Positions 25,725-39,100 of a stretch of 64,000 nucleotides of DNA are shown in pieces; position 1 is the first letter of the stretch; each line of letters begins with the position of its first letter. Position numbers and translations under genes: made by a program. Source of the DNA: Calliopsis andreniformis (taxonomy: Eukaryota; Arthropoda; Insecta; Hymenoptera; Andrenidae). The DNA lies in assembly GCF_051401765.1 (NCBI RefSeq), contig NW_027480494.1, forward strand, positions 1,488,001 to 1,552,000, read 5' to 3'. The notes beneath the pieces were generated by a model. It made no database searches and had not been told where the DNA came from. It saw nothing but the letters and a program-made list of their open reading frames with translations.

Positions 25725-28428
25725 CACAGCAGCCTTAGCCATAGCCATAGACATAGCAGACATAGCCATAGCCATAGCCATAGCAGGCTTGGCCGTAGCC
25801 ACAGTCATAGCAGACATAGCCATAGCCATAGCCGTAGCAGCAATAGCCATGGCCATAGTAGCCAAAGCCATAGCCATAGCAGCCATATCCATAGACATAG
25901 CCATAGCAGCCATAGCCACAGACACAGCCATAGCCATTGCCATAGCAGCCATAGCCATAGCCATAGCAGCCATAGCCATAGGCGTAGCAGTCATAGCCGT
26001 AGCCATAGCCATAACAGCCATAGCCATAGCAGCCATAGCCATAGCCATAGCCATAGCCATAGCAGCCATCGCCATAGCCATAGCAGCCATAGCCATAGCC
26101 ATAGCAGCCATAGCGATCGCCATAGCAGCCATAGGCATACCCATAGCTGCCAGAGTCAGAGCTACAGCAGCCGTAGACATAGCCATAGCCTTAGCAGCCA
26201 TAGCCATAACCATAGCCATAGCAGCCATAGCCATAGCCATAGCAGCCATACCAATGGCCATAGTAGCCAAAGCCGTAGCCATAGCAGCCATAGCCATAGC
26301 CATAGCCATAGCAGCCATAGGCATACTCATAGCAGCCGGAGCCAGAGCCACAGCAGCCGTAGACATAGCCATACCAGCCATAACCACAGCCATAGCTGCC
26401 ATAGCCATAGCCATAGCAGAAATAGCCATAGCCATAGCAGCCAGAGCCAGAGCCACAGCAGCCGTAGACATAGCCATAGCCTTAGCAGCCATAGACAGAA
26501 CCATAGCCATAGCAGCCATAGCCATAGCCATAGCTGCCATAACCATGGCCATAGTAGCCAAAGCCATAGCCACAGCAGCCGTAGACATAGCCATAGCCTT
26601 AGCAGCCGTAGACATAACCATAGCCATAGCAGCCATAGCCAAAGCCATAGCAGCCATATCCATGGACATAGTAGCCAAAGCCATAGCCATAGCAGCCATA
26701 GCCATAGACATAGCCATAGCAGCCATAGCCGTAGCCATAGCCATAGCCATAGCAGTCATAGCCATAGCCATAGCTGCCATAGTCATAACCATAGCCATAG
26801 AAGCCATAGCCATAGCCATAGCAGCCATAGCCGTAGCCATAGCAGCAATAGCCATAGCCATAGCAGCCATATCCATAGCCATAGCAGCCATAGCGATAGC
26901 CATAGCAGCCGTAGGCATAGCCATAGCAGCCATAGCTATATCCATAGTAGACACACACATAGTCACAGCCATAGCAGCCATAATCATAGCCATAGCCATA
27001 GCAGCCAATGCCATAGCCATAGCCATAGCAGCTGTAGCCATTGCCAAAGCGGCCATAGCCATAGCCACAGCAGCCTTAGCCATAGCCATAGCCAGAGCAG
27101 CCATAGCCATAGCAGCCGCAGCCATAGCCACAGCCATAGCAGCCATAGCCATAACCATAGCAGCCATAGCCATAGCCATAGCAGACATAACCACAGCCAT
27201 AGCAACCATACCCATAGCCATAGCAGCCATAGCCATAGCCATAGCAGCCAGAGCCAGAGCCACAGCAGCCGTAGTCATAGCCATAGCCTTAGCAGCCATA
27301 CACAGAACCATAGCCATAGCAGCCACAGCCATAGCCATAGCAGCCATAGTCACAGCCATAGCAGCCATAGCCACAGCCGTAGCAGCCATAGCCATAGCCA
27401 TAGCAGCCATAACCATAGCCATAGCAGCCATAGCGATAGCCATAGCAGCCGTAGGCAGAGCCATAGCAGCCATAGCTATATCCATAGTAGACACACACAT
27501 AGCCACAGGCATAGCAGCCATAATCATAGCCATAGCCATAGCAGCCAATGCCATAGCCATAGCCATAGCAGCTGTAGCCACTGCCACAGCGGCCATAGCC
27601 ATAGCCACAGCAGCCTTAGCCATAGCCATAGCCACAGCAGCCATAGCCATAGCAGCCGCAGCCATAGCCATAGCCATAGCAGCCATAGCCAAAGACATAG
27701 CCATAGCAGCCATAGCCATAGCCATAGCCATAGCCATAGCAGCCATAGCCATAGCCATAGCAGACATAGCCATAGCCATAGCCATAGCAGCCGTATACAT
27801 AGCCATAGTAGCCATAGCAATAGCCATAGCACCCATAGTCGCCATAGCCATAACCTTAGCAGCCATAGCCATAGCCATAGCAGACATAGCCATAGCCATA
27901 GCCATAGCAGCCGTATCCATAGCCATAGTAGCCATAGCCATAGCCATAGCAGCCATAGCCGCCATAGCTATAGCCATAGCAGCCATAGCCATAGTCATAT
28001 CAGGCATAGCCGCAGCCATAGCAGCCATAGCCATAGCCATAGCAGCCATAACCACAGCCATAGCAGCCATAGCCATAGCCATAGCAGCCATAGCCATAGC
28101 CATAGCAGCCATAGCCATAGGCGTAGCAGCCATAGCAGCCATAGCGATAGCCATAGCAGCCATAGGCATACTCATAGCAGCCGGAGCCAGAGCCACAGCA
28201 GCCGTAGGCATAGCCATAGCCTTAGCAGCCATAGCCATAACCATACCCATAGCAGCCAAAGCCATAGCCATAGCAGCAATTGCAATGGCCATAGTAGCCA
28301 AAGCCGTAGCCATAGCAGCCATAGGCATAGCCATATCCATAGCAGCCATAGCCATAGCCATAGCAGTCATAGCCATAGCCATAGCCATAGCAGCCATAGC
28401 CATAGCCATAGCCATAGCAGCCATAGCC

Positions 28429-28660
28429 ATAACCAAAGCAGCCATAGCCACAGCCATAGCACCCATAGCCATAGCCATAGCAGCCATAGCCATAGCCATA
28501 GCAGCCAGAGCCAGAGCCACAGCAGCCGTAGACATAGCCATAGCCACAGCAGCCATAGCCATAACCAAAGCAGCCATAGCCACAGCCATAGCACCCATAG
28601 CCATAGCCATAGCAGCCATAGCCATAGCCATAGCAGCCATAGCCATACCCACAGCAGCCA
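28429..28660. repeat. 132-bp local duplication
   Basis: ATAACCAAAGC followed by CACAGCC and GCACCCATAG occurs at 28,429 and again at 28,561, 132 bp apart. The pair is kept in the related blocks near 34.2, 38.4 and 44.05 kb, so it predates their duplication. Confidence 0.7.
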
Positions 28661-31600
28661 TAGCCATAGCCATAGCAGTCATAGCCATAGCCATAGCCAT
28701 AGCAGCCATACCAATGGCCATAGTAGCCAAAGCCGTAGCCATAGCAGCCATAGACATAGACATATCCATAGCGGCCATAGCCATAGCCATAGCCATAGCA
28801 GCCATGGCCATAGCCATAGCCATAGCAGCCATAGCCATAGCCATAGCAGCCATAGCCATAGCCATAGCAGCCATAGCCATAGCCATAGCAGCCATAGCCA
28901 TCGCCATAGCCTTAGCAGCAATAGCCATAGTCATAGCCATAGCCATAGCAGCTATAGCCATAGCCATAGCCATAGCAGCCATTGCCATCGCCATAGCAGC
29001 CATAACCACAGCCATAGCGGCCATAGCCATAGCCGTAGCAGCCAGAGCCATAGCAGCCAGAGCCAGAGCCACAGCAGCCGTAGACATAGCCATGGCCTTA
29101 GCAGCCATAGACATAATCATAGCCATAGCAGCCATAGCCATAGGCACAGCAGCCACAGCCATGGCCATAGTAGCCAAAGCCATAGACATGGCCATAGTAG
29201 CCAAAGCCATAGCCATTGCAGCCATAGCCATAGACATAGCCATAGCCGCCAAAACCATAGCCGTAGCCATAGCCATAGCAGCCATAGCCATAGCCATAGC
29301 AGCCATACCAATGGCCATAGTAGCCAAAGCCGTAGCCATAGCAGCCATAGCCATAGCCATATCCATAGCGGCCATAGCCATAGCCATAGCAGTCATAGCC
29401 ATAGCCATAGCCATAGCAGCCATAGCCATAGCCATAGCCATAGCCATAGCAGCCATAGCCATAGCCATAGCAGCCATAGCCATAGCCATAGCAGACATAG
29501 CCACAGCCATAGCAGCCATAGCCATAGCCATAGCTGCCATAGGCATAGCCATACCCATAGCAGCCATAGACATAGCCATAGTAGTCATAGCAATAGCCAT
29601 AGCCATAGCCATAGCAGCCATAGCCATAGCCATAGCAGCCATAGCCATAGCATTAGCAGCCATAGCAATAGCCATAGCAGCCATAAGCACAGCCATAGCA
29701 GCCATAGCCATAGCCATAGCAGCCATAGCCATAGCCATAGCAGTCATAGCCATAGACATAGCCATAGCAGTCATAGCCATAGACATAGCCATAGCAGCTA
29801 TAGCCATAGCCATAGCCATAGCAGACATAGCCATAGCCATAGCAGCCATAGCCATAGCCATACCCATAGCAGCCATAGCCATAGCCATAGCAATCATGGC
29901 CATAGCCAGAGACAAAGCAGCCATAGCCATAGCCACAGCCATAGCAGCCATAGCCATAACCACAGCAGCCATAGCCATAGCCATAGCAGACATAACCACA
30001 GCCATAGCAGCCATAGCCATAGACATAGCCATAGCATCCATAGCCATAGCCATAGCCATGGCCATAGCAGCCATAGCCATACCCATAGCAGCCATAGCCA
30101 TAGCCATAGCAGTCATAGCCATAGCCATAGCCATAGCCATAGCCATAGCAGCCATAGCCATAGCCGATGCAGCCATAGCCATAGCCATAGCAGCCATAGC
30201 CATCGCCATAGCCTTAGCAGCAATAGCCATAGTCATAGCCATAGCCATAGCAGCTATAGCCATAGCCATAGCCATAGCCATAGCAGCCATAGCCATAGCC
30301 GTAGCAGCCATAGCCATAGCCATAGCAGCCATAGCAGCCATAGCGATAGCCATAGCAGCCATAGCCATAACCATAGCATCCATAGCGATAGCCATAGCAG
30401 CTATAGCCATAGCCATAGCAGTCATAGCCATAGCCATAGCCATAACAGCCATAGCCATAGCAGCCATAGCCATAGCCATAGCCATAGCCGTAGCAGCCAT
30501 AGCCATAGCCATAGCAGCCATAGCCGTAGCCATAGCAGCCATAGCCATAGCCAGAGCAGTCATAGCCACAGCCATAGCAGTCATGGCCATAGCCATTGCA
30601 GCCATAGGCATAGCCATACCCATAGCAGCCATAGCCATAGCCATAGCAGTCATAGCTATAGCCACAGCCATAGCAGCCATAGCCATAGCCATAGCCATAG
30701 CAGCCATAGCCATAGCCATAGCAGCCATAGCCATAGCCATAGCAGCCATAGCCATAGCCATAGCCATAGCAGCCATAGCCATAGCCATAGCCTTAGGGGC
30801 CATAGACATAACCATAGCCATAGCAGCCATAGAAATAGCCATAGCCGCCACAGCCATGACCATTGTATCCAAAACCATAGCCATTGCAGCCATAGCCAAA
30901 GACATAGCCATAGCAGCCATAGCCATAGCCATAGCCATAGCCATAGCAGCCATAGCCATAGCCATAGCAGACATAGCCATAGCCATAGCCATAGCAGCCG
31001 TATCCATAGCCATAGTAGCCATAGCCATAGCCATAGCAGCCATAGTCGCCATAGCCATAACCATAGCAGCCATAGTCATAGCCATAGCAGACATAGCCAT
31101 AGCCATAGCCATAGCAGCCGTATCCATAGCCATAGTAGCCATAGCCATAGCCATAGCAGCCATAGCCGCCATAGCCATAGCCATAGCAGCCATAGCCATA
31201 GCCATTGCAGCCATAGCCATAGCCATAGCAGCCATAGCCATAGCCATAGCAGCCATAGCCATAGCTATAGCAGCCAGAGCCAGAGCCACAGCAGCCGTAG
31301 ACATAGCCATAGCCTTAGCAGCCATAGCCATAACCATAGCTATAGCAGCCATAGCCATAGCAGCCATAGACATATCCATAGCAGCCAGAGCCAGAGCCAC
31401 AGCAGCCGTAGACATAGCCATAGCATCCATAGCCATAGCAGCCGTAGCCATAGCCATAGCTGCCATAGTCATAACCTTAGCCATTGCAGCCATAGCCATA
31501 GCAGCCATAGCCAAAGCCATAGCAGCCATAGCCATAGCAGCCGCAGCCATAGCCATAGCCATAGCAGCCATTGCCATAGCCATAGCAGCCATAACCACAG

Positions 31601-32350
31601 CCATAGCGGCCATAGCCATAGCCATAGCAGCCAGAGCCATAGCAGCCAGAGCCAGAGCCACAGCAGCCGTAGACATAGCCATAGCCTTAGCAGCCATAGA
31701 CATAATCATAGCCATAGCAGCCATAGCCATAGCCACAGCAGCCACAGCCATGGCCATAGTAGCCGAAGCCATAGCCATGGCCATAGTAGCCAAAGCCATA
31801 GCCATTGCAGCCATAGCCATAGACATAACCATAGCCGCCAAAACCATAGCCGTAGCCATAGCCATAGCAGCCATAGCCATAGCCATAGCAGCCATAGCCA
31901 TAGCAGCCATAGCCACAGTCATAGCAGCCATAGCCATAGCCATAGCCATAGCAGCCATAGACATAGCCATAGCAGCCATAGCCATAGCCATACCCATAGC
32001 AGCCATAGCCATAGCCATAGCAGCCATAGCCATATCCATAGCAGCCATAGCCATAGCCATTGCAGCCATAACCACAGCCACAGCTGCCATAGCCATAGCC
32101 ATAGCAGCCATAGACATAGCCACAGCAGCCAGAGGCAGAGCCACAGCAGCCGTAGACATAGCCATAGCCTTAGCAGCCGTAGACATAACCATAGCCATAG
32201 CAGCCATAGCCAAAGCCATAGCAGCCATATCCATGGACATAGTAGCCAAAGCCATAGCCATAGCAGCCATAGCCATAGACATAGCCATAGCAGCCATAGC
32301 CGTAGCCATAGCCATAGCCATAGCAGTCATAGCCATAGCCATAGCTGCCA

Positions 32351-32690
32351 TAGCCATAGTCATAGCAGCCATAGCCATAGCCACAGCCATATCAGCCATA
32401 TCCATGGCCATAGCAGCCATAGCGATAGCCATAGCAGCCGTAGGCAGAGCCAAAGCAGCCATAGCCATAGTCATAGCAGCCATAGCGATAGCCATAGCAG
32501 CCATAGCCACAGCCATGGCGGACATAGCAGCCATAGCCGTAGCCATAGCCATAGTCACAGCAGCCATAGCGATAGCCATAGCAGCCATAGCCATAGTCAT
32601 AGCAGCCATAGCCATAGCCACAGCCATATCAGCCATATCCATGGCCATAGCAGCCATAGCGATAGCCATAGCAGCCGTAGGCAGAGCCAT
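32351..32690. repeat. 237-bp local tandem duplication
   Basis: TAGCCATAGTCATAG at 32,351 and CCATATCAGCC at 32,387 recur at 32,588 and 32,624, 237 bp later. Similarity ends near 32,446 and 32,683, where AAAGCAGCC faces ATAGCAGCC. Between the copies is a unique GGCGGACATAG word near 32,517. This local event accounts for part of the growth of the block relative to its partner at 26.7 kb. Confidence 0.7.
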
Positions 32691-33144
32691 AGCAGCCATA
32701 GCTATATCCATAGTAGACACACACATAGCCACAGCCATAGCAGCCATAATCATAGCCATAGCCATAGAAGCCAATGCCATAGCCATAGCCATAGCAGCTG
32801 TAGCCATTGCCAAAGCGGCCATAGCCATGGCCACAGCAGCCTTAGCCATAGCCATAGCCAGAGCAGCCATAGCCATAGCAGCCGCAGCCATAGCCACAGC
32901 CATAGCAGCCATAGCCATAACCATAGCAGCCATAGCCGTAGCCATAGCAGACATAACCACAGCCATAGCAACCATAGCCATAGCCATAGCAGCCATAGCC
33001 ATAGCCATAGCAGCCAGAGCCAGAGCCACAGCAGCCGTAGTCATAGCCATAGCCTTAGCAGCCATACACAGAACCATAGCCATAGCAGCCACAGCCATAG
33101 CCATAGCAGCCATAGTCACAGCCATAGCAGCCATAGCCACAGCC

Positions 33145-36100
33145 GTAGCAGCCATAGCCATAGCCATAGCAGCCATAACCATAGCCATAGCAGCCATAGC
33201 GATAGCCATAGCAGCCGTAGGCAGAGCCATAGCAGCCATAGCTATATCCATAGTAGACACACACATAGCCACAGGCATAGCAGCCATAATCATAGCCATA
33301 GCCATAGCAGCCAATGCCATAGCCATAGCCATAGCAGCTGTAGCCACTGCCACAGCGGCCATAGCCATAGCCACAGCAGCCTTAGCCATAGCCATAGCCA
33401 CAGCAGCCATAGCCATAGCAGCCGCAGCCATAGCCATAGCCATAGCAGCCATAGCCAAAGACATAGCCATAGCAGCCATAGCCATAGCCATAGCCATAGC
33501 CATAGCAGCCATAGCCATAGCCATAGCAGACATAGCCATAGCCATAGCCATAGCAGCCGTATACATAGCCATAGTAGCCATAGCAATAGCCATAGCACCC
33601 ATAGTCGCCATAGCCATAACCTTAGCAGCCATAGCCATAGCCATAGCAGACATAGCCATAGCCATAGCCATAGCAGCCGTATCCATAGCCATAGTAGCCA
33701 TAGACATAGCCATAGCAGCCATAGCCGCCATAGCTATAGCCATAGCAGCCATAGTAGACACAGCCATAGCCATAGCAGCCATAGCCATAGTCATATCAGG
33801 CATAGCCGCAGCCATAGCAGCCATAGCCATAGCCATAGCAGCCATAACCACAGCCATAGCAGCCATAGCCATAGCCATAGCAGCCATAGCCATAGCCATA
33901 GCAGCCATAGCCATAGGCGTAGCAGCCATAGCAGCCATAGCGATAGCCATAGCAGCCATAGGCATACTCATAGCAGCCGGAGCCAGAGCCACAGCAGCCG
34001 TAGGCATAGCCATAGCCTTAGCAGCCATAGCCATAACCATACCCATAGCAGCCATAGCCATAGCCATAGCAGCAATTGCAATGGCCATAGTAGCCAAAGC
34101 CGCAGCCATAGCAGCCATAGGCATAGCCATATCCATAGCAGCCATAGCCATAGCCATAGCAGTCATAGCCATAGCCATAGCCATAGCAGCCATAGCCATA
34201 GCCATAGCCATAGCAGCCATAGCCATAACCAAAGCAGCCATAGCCACAGCCATAGCACCCATAGCCATAGCCATAGCAGCCATAGCCATAGCCATAGCAG
34301 CCAGAGCCAGAGCCACAGCAGCCGTAGACATAGCCATAGCCACAGCAGCCATAGCCATAACCAAAGCAGCCATAGCCACAGCCATAGCACCCATAGCCAT
34401 AGCCATAGCAGCCATAGCCATAGCCATAGCAGCCATAGCCATACCCACAGCAGCCATAGCCATAGCCATAGCAGTCATAGCCATAGCCATAGCCATAGCA
34501 GCCATACCAATGGCCATAGTAGCCAAAGCCGTAGCCATAGCAGCCGTAGACATAGACATATCCATAGCGGCCATAGCCATAGCCATAGCAGTCATAGCCA
34601 TAGCCATAACCATAGCAGCCATGGCCATAGCCATAGCCATAGCAGCCATAGCCATAGCCATAGCAGCCATAGCCATAGCCATAGCAGACATAGCCACAGC
34701 CATAGCAGCCATAGCCATAGCCATAGCAGCCATAGCCATCGCCATAGCCTTAGCAGCAATAGCCATAGTCATAGCCATAGCCATGGCAGCTATAGCCATA
34801 GCCATAGCCATAGCAGCCATTGCCATCGCCATAGCAGCCATAACCACAGCCATAGCGGCCATAGCCATAGCCGTAGCAGCCAGAGCCATAGCAGCCAGAG
34901 CCAGAGCCACAGCAGCCGTAGACATAGCCATGGCCTTAGCAGCCATAGACATAATCATAGCCATAGCAGCCATAGCCATAGGCACAGCAGCCACAGCCAT
35001 GGCCATAGTAGCCAAAGCCATAGACATGGCCATAGTAGCCAAAGCCATAGCCATTGCAGCCATAGCCATAGACATAGCCATAGCCGCCAAAACCATAGCC
35101 GTAGCCATAGCCATAGCAGCCATAGCCATAGCCATAGCAGCCATACCAATGGCCATAGTAGCCAAAGCCGTAGCCATAGCAGCCATAGCCATAGCCATAT
35201 CCATAGCGGCCATAGCCATAGCCATAGCAGTCATAGCCATAGCCATAGCCATAGCAGCCATAGCCATAGCCATAGCCATAGCCATAGCAGCCATAGCCAT
35301 AGCCATAGCAGCCATTGCCATAGCCATAGCAGACATAGCCACAGCCATAGCAGCCATAGCCATAGCCATAGCTGCCATAGGCATAGCCATACCCATAGCA
35401 GCCATAGACATAGCCATAGTAGTCATAGCAATAGCCATAGCCATAGCCATAGCAGCCATAGCCATAGCCATAGCAGCCATAGCCATAGCATTAGCAGCCA
35501 TAGCAATAGCCATAGCAGCCATAACCACAGCCATAGCAGCCATAGCCATAGCCATAGCAGCCATAGCCATAGCCATAGCAGTCATAGCCATAGACATAGC
35601 CATAGCAGTCATAGCCATAGACATAGCCATAGCAGCTATAGCCATAGCCATAGCCATAGCAGACATAGCCATAGCCATAGCAGCCATAGCCATAGCCATA
35701 CCCATAGCAGCCATAGCCATAGCCATAGCAATCATGGCCATAGCCAGAGACAAAGCAGCCATAGCCATAGCCACAGCCATAGCAGCCATAGCCATAACCA
35801 TAGCAGCCATAGCCATAGCCATAGCAGACATAACCACAGCCATAGCAGCCATAGCCATAGCCATAGCTGCCATAGGCATGGCCATAGTAGCCAAAGCCAT
35901 AGCCATAGCAGCCATAGCCATAGACATAGCCATAGCATCCATAGCCATAGCCATAGCCATGGCCATAGCAGCCATAGCCATACCCATAGCAGCCATAGCC
36001 ATAGCCATAGCAGTCATAGCCATAGCCATAGCCATAGCCATAGCCATAGCAGCCATAGCCATAGCCGATGCAGCCATAGCCATAGCCATAGCAGCCATAG

Positions 36101-39100
36101 CCATCGCCATAGCCTTAGCAGCAATAGCCATAGTCATAGCCATAGCCATAGCAGCTATAGCCATAGCCATAGCCATAGCAGCCATTGCCATAGCCATAGC
36201 AGCCATAACCACAGCCATAGCGGCCATAGCCATATCCATAGCAGCCAGAGCCATAGCAGCCAGAGCCAGAGCCACAGCAGCCGTAGACATAGCCATAGCC
36301 TTAGCAGCCATAGACATAATCATAGCCATAGCAGCCATAGCCATAGCCACAGCAGCCACAGCCATGGCCATAGTAGCCAAAGCCATAGCCATGGCCATAG
36401 TACCCAAAGCCATAGCCATTGCAGCCATAGCCATAGACATAGCCATAGCCGCCAATACCATAGCCTTAGCCATAGCCATAGCAGCCATAGCCATAGCCAT
36501 AGCAGCCATACCAATGGCCATAGCAGCCAAAGCCGTAGGCATAGCAGCCATAGCCATAGCCATAACCATAGCGGCCATAGCCATAGCCATAGCAGTCATA
36601 GCCATAGCCATAGCCATAGCAGCCACAGCCATAGCCATAGCCATAGCCATAGCAGCCATAGCCATAGCCATAGCAGCCATAGCCATAGCCATAGCAGACA
36701 TAGCCACAGCCATAGCAGCCATAGCCATAGCCATAGCTGCCATAGGCATAGCCATACCCATAGCAGCCATAGACATAGCCATAGCAGTCATAGCCATAGC
36801 CATAGCCATAGCCATAGCAGCCATAGCCATAGCCATAGCAGCCATAGCCATAGCCATAGCAGCCATAGCAATAGCCATAGCAGCCATAACCACAGCCATA
36901 GCAGCCATAGCCATAGCCATAGCAGCCATAGCCATAGCCATAGCAGTCATAGCCATAGACATAGCCATAGCAGCTATAGCCATAGCCATAGCCATAGCAG
37001 ACATAGCCATAGCCATAGCAGCCATAGCCATAGCCATACCCATAGCAGCCATAGCCATAGCCATAGCAATCATGGCCATAGCCAGAGACAAAGCAGCCAT
37101 AGTCATAGCCACAGCCATAGCAGCCATAGCCATACCCATAGCAGCCATAGCCATAGCCATAGCAGACATAACCACAGCCATAGCTGCCATAGCCATAGCC
37201 ATAGCTGCCATAGGCATGGCCATAGTAGCCAAAGCCATAGCCATAGCAGCCATAGCCATAGACATAGCCGTAGCATCCATAGCCATAGCCATAGCCATGG
37301 CCATAGCAGCCATAGCCATAGCCATAGCAGCCATAACCATAGCCATAGCAGCCATAGCGATAGCCATAGCAGCCGTAGGCAGAGCCATAGCAGCCATAGC
37401 TATATCCATAGTAGACACACACATAGCCACAGGCATAGCAGCCATAATCATAGCCATAGCCATAGCAGCCAATGCCATAGCCATAGCCATAGCAGCTGTA
37501 GCCACTGCCACAGCGGCCATAGCCATAGCCACAGCAGCCTTAGCCATAGCCATAGCCACAGCAGCCATAGCCATAGCAGCCGCAGCCATAGCCATAGCCA
37601 TAGCAGCCATAGCCAAAGACATAGCCATAGCAGCCATAGCCATAGCCATCGCCATAGCCATAGCAGCCATAGCCATAGCCATAGCAGACATAGCCATAGC
37701 CATAGCCATAGCAGCCGTATACATAGCCATAGTAGCCATAGCAATAGCCATAGCACCCATAGTCGCCATAGCCATAACCTTAGCAGCCATAGCCATAGCC
37801 ATAGCAGACATAGCCATAGCCATAGCCATAGCAGCCGTATCCATAGCCATAGTAGCCATAGACATAGCCATAGCAGCCATAGCCGCCATAGCTATAGCCA
37901 TAGCAGCCATAGTAGACACAGCCATAGCCATAGCAGCCATAGCCATAGTCATATCAGGCATAGCCGCAGCCATAGCAGCCATAGCCATAGCCATAGCAGC
38001 CATAACCACAGCCATAGCAGCCATAGCCATAGCCATAGCAGCCATAGCCATAGCCATAGCAGCCATAGCCATAGGCGTAGCAGCCATAGCAGCCATAGCG
38101 ATAGCCATAGCAGCCATAGGCATACTCATAGCAGCCGGAGCCAGAGCCACAGCAGCCGTAGGCATAGCCATAGCCTTAGCAGCCATAGCCATAACCATAC
38201 CCATAGCAGCCATAGCCATAGCCATAGCAGCAATTGCAATGGCCATAGTAGCCAAAGCCGCAGCCATAGCAGCCATAGGCATAGCCATATCCATAGCAGC
38301 CATAGCCATAGCCATAGCAGTCATAGCCATAGCCATAGCCATAGCAGCCATAGCCATAGCCATAGCCATAGCTGCCATAGCCATAACCAAAGCAGCCATA
38401 GCCACAGCCATAGCACCCATAGCCATAGCCATAGCAGCCATAGCCATAGCCATAGCAGCCAGAGCCAGAGCCACAGCAGCCGTAGACATAGCCATAGCCA
38501 CAGCAGCCATAGCCATAACCAAAGCAGCCATAGCCACAGCCATAGCACCCATAGCCATAGCCATAGCAGCCATAGCCATAGCCATAGCAGCCATAGCCAT
38601 ACCCACAGCAGCCATAGCCATAGCCATAGCAGTCATAGCCATAGCCATAGCCATAGCAGCCATACCAATGGCCATAGTAGCCAAAGCCGTAGCCATAGCA
38701 GCCATAGACATAGACATATCCATAGCGGCCATAGCCATAGCCATAGCAGTCATAGCCATAGCCATAACCATAGCAGCCATGGCCATAGCCATAGCCATAG
38801 CAGCCATAGCCATAGCCATAGCAGCCATAGCCATAGCCATAGCAGACATAGCCACAGCCATAGCAGCCATAGCCATAGCCATAGCAGCCATAGCCGTCGC
38901 CATAGCCTTAGCAGCAATAGCCATAGTCATAGCCATAGCCATAGCAGCTATAGCCATAGCCATAGCCATAGCAGCCATTGCCATCGCCATAGCAGCCATA
39001 ACCACAGCCATAGCGGCCATAGCCATAGCCGTAGCAGCCAGAGCCATAGCAGCCAGAGCCAGAGCCACAGCAGCCGTAGACATAGCCATGGCCTTAGCAG

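Larger units (their letters stand above)
26560..36170. repeat. Two related copies 5.6-5.9 kb apart
   Basis: 26.56-30.27 kb aligns with 32.13-36.17 kb. The offset drifts in steps: 5,571 near 26.6 kb, 5,766 near 26.95-27.8 kb, 5,796 near 28.4 kb, 5,838 near 29.1-29.9 kb and 5,901 near 30.06 kb. Every step is a multiple of 3. The first step comes from a local duplication near 32.4-32.7 kb. Shared rare words include GCACCCATAG, GCAATCATGG and GCCGATGCAGCC. Confidence 0.7.
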